This document shows positions 63,857 through 64,000 of a stretch of 64,000 nt of DNA, one piece after another. A model generated the notes under the pieces. The model was not told where the DNA came from. It saw nothing but the letters and a program-made list of their open reading frames with translations, and did not search any database. The translations under genes were made by a program, and so were the position numbers. The first letter of the stretch is position 1. Each line of letters starts with the position of its first letter. The DNA comes from Desulfolinea sp964487745 (GTDB lineage: Bacteria; Chloroflexota; Anaerolineae; Anaerolineales; Villigracilaceae), in contig CAZASG010000018.1 of the NCBI GenBank assembly GCA_964487745.1, forward strand, positions 8,074 through 72,073. The letters are read 5' to 3'.

Positions 63857-64000
63857 CTACGTGCCCGTCCCACAGTAGTTGATCGCCGTCTCAGCCAGCA
63901 CATACGCCAGATCGATCACAGAAGCCAGCTCCACCCATTCCTCGGCGCTGTGCAACCCAAACCCTATCGGACCCAACAAAACCGTCTCTGCACCCGCATC
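63857..64000 (-). CDS. M20-type peptidase, C-terminal fragment (truncated by window)
   Basis: The minus strand is open from the window edge to a TAG at 63857, giving 47 residues that end ...YCGTGT. The sequence ETVLLGPIGFGLHSAEEWVE (shown to 20 residues) resembles the C-terminal metal-site region of M20/M25/M40 peptidases (GPxGxGLHxxxEWV), with the conserved His near residue 17 of the fragment. The catalytic core is outside the window. It is just upstream of the PLP-lyase gene on the same strand. The family call rests on a short stretch. Confidence 0.6.
   Translation of the reverse strand, partial: DAGAETVLLGPIGFGLHSAEEWVELASVIDLAYVLAETAINYCGTGT

Overview
The window reads as a chromosomal segment of a Chloroflexota bacterium, most likely Anaerolineae-like. 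This is inferred from the mixture of genes: Thr/Pro-rich lipoproteins, a baseplate-J-like membrane protein, an AroK-AroB fusion, a long type-2 IleRS, a CysO-type sulfur-carrier pathway, and many transcripts that appear leaderless beside ordinary Shine-Dalgarno genes. No rRNA or tRNA gene was recognised, so the placement is an inference.

Layout. 1-3720: end of rarA, two tandem HD-GYP membrane proteins and an exported protein. 3860-15926: one long aromatic amino acid operon (aroH, two DAHP synthases, tyrA, aroA, aroE, aroC, aroKB fusion, an intruding lipoprotein gene, aroQ, an aminotransferase, pheA). It covers every step from PEP + E4P to Phe and Tyr. It begins with a 28-codon leader peptide carrying eight consecutive Tyr/Phe codons, followed by a perfect terminator hairpin, i.e. 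a ribosome-mediated attenuator. 16004-25516: methyltransferases, a PIG-L deacetylase, a YwiC/DUF2007/YedF-like trio, acyl-CoA dehydrogenase, lipoproteins, a small cytochrome c, an SLC13-type transporter, ComEA and a CPBP protease. 25568-29156: ileS behind a T-box leader. 29210-36085: alpha-galactosidase, a NarL-type two-component pair, an octaheme cytochrome on a collagen-like stalk, an MFS transporter and YbaK. 36224-44182: extracellular amylase with an operator-like promoter, an EamA exporter, a lipoprotein, malQ and glgA. 44224-52705: RlmI-like methyltransferases, folate genes pabC and pabAB, ywbE, a DEAD-box helicase, a radical SAM protein and trmO.

53229-56383 is a compact cysteine pathway: a Cys-codon leader peptide with an attenuator, then cysM, a JAMM hydrolase (Mec), a ThiS-like carrier (CysO) ending in GG-KK, and a MoeZ-like activating enzyme. 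56405-59357 is an AT-rich accessory module bracketed by two 33-bp palindromes. It holds an EcoRI-type adenine methylase overlapping a DUF262-HNH nuclease, then a REP-associated transposase that carries the same palindrome inside its own reading frame. 59378-64000 returns to core genes: a baseplate-J-like protein, ruvX, mltG, a Cys/Met PLP lyase and a truncated M20 peptidase.

Three themes recur. First, expression is controlled by tRNA charging or ribosome stalling (Phe/Tyr attenuator, Cys attenuator, T-box). Second, palindromic repeats have been accepted in frame inside coding genes (aroB, rlmI, the RAYT, perhaps the pabAB linker). Third, -10 boxes commonly sit only 6-10 bases before start codons, suggesting frequent leaderless transcription.
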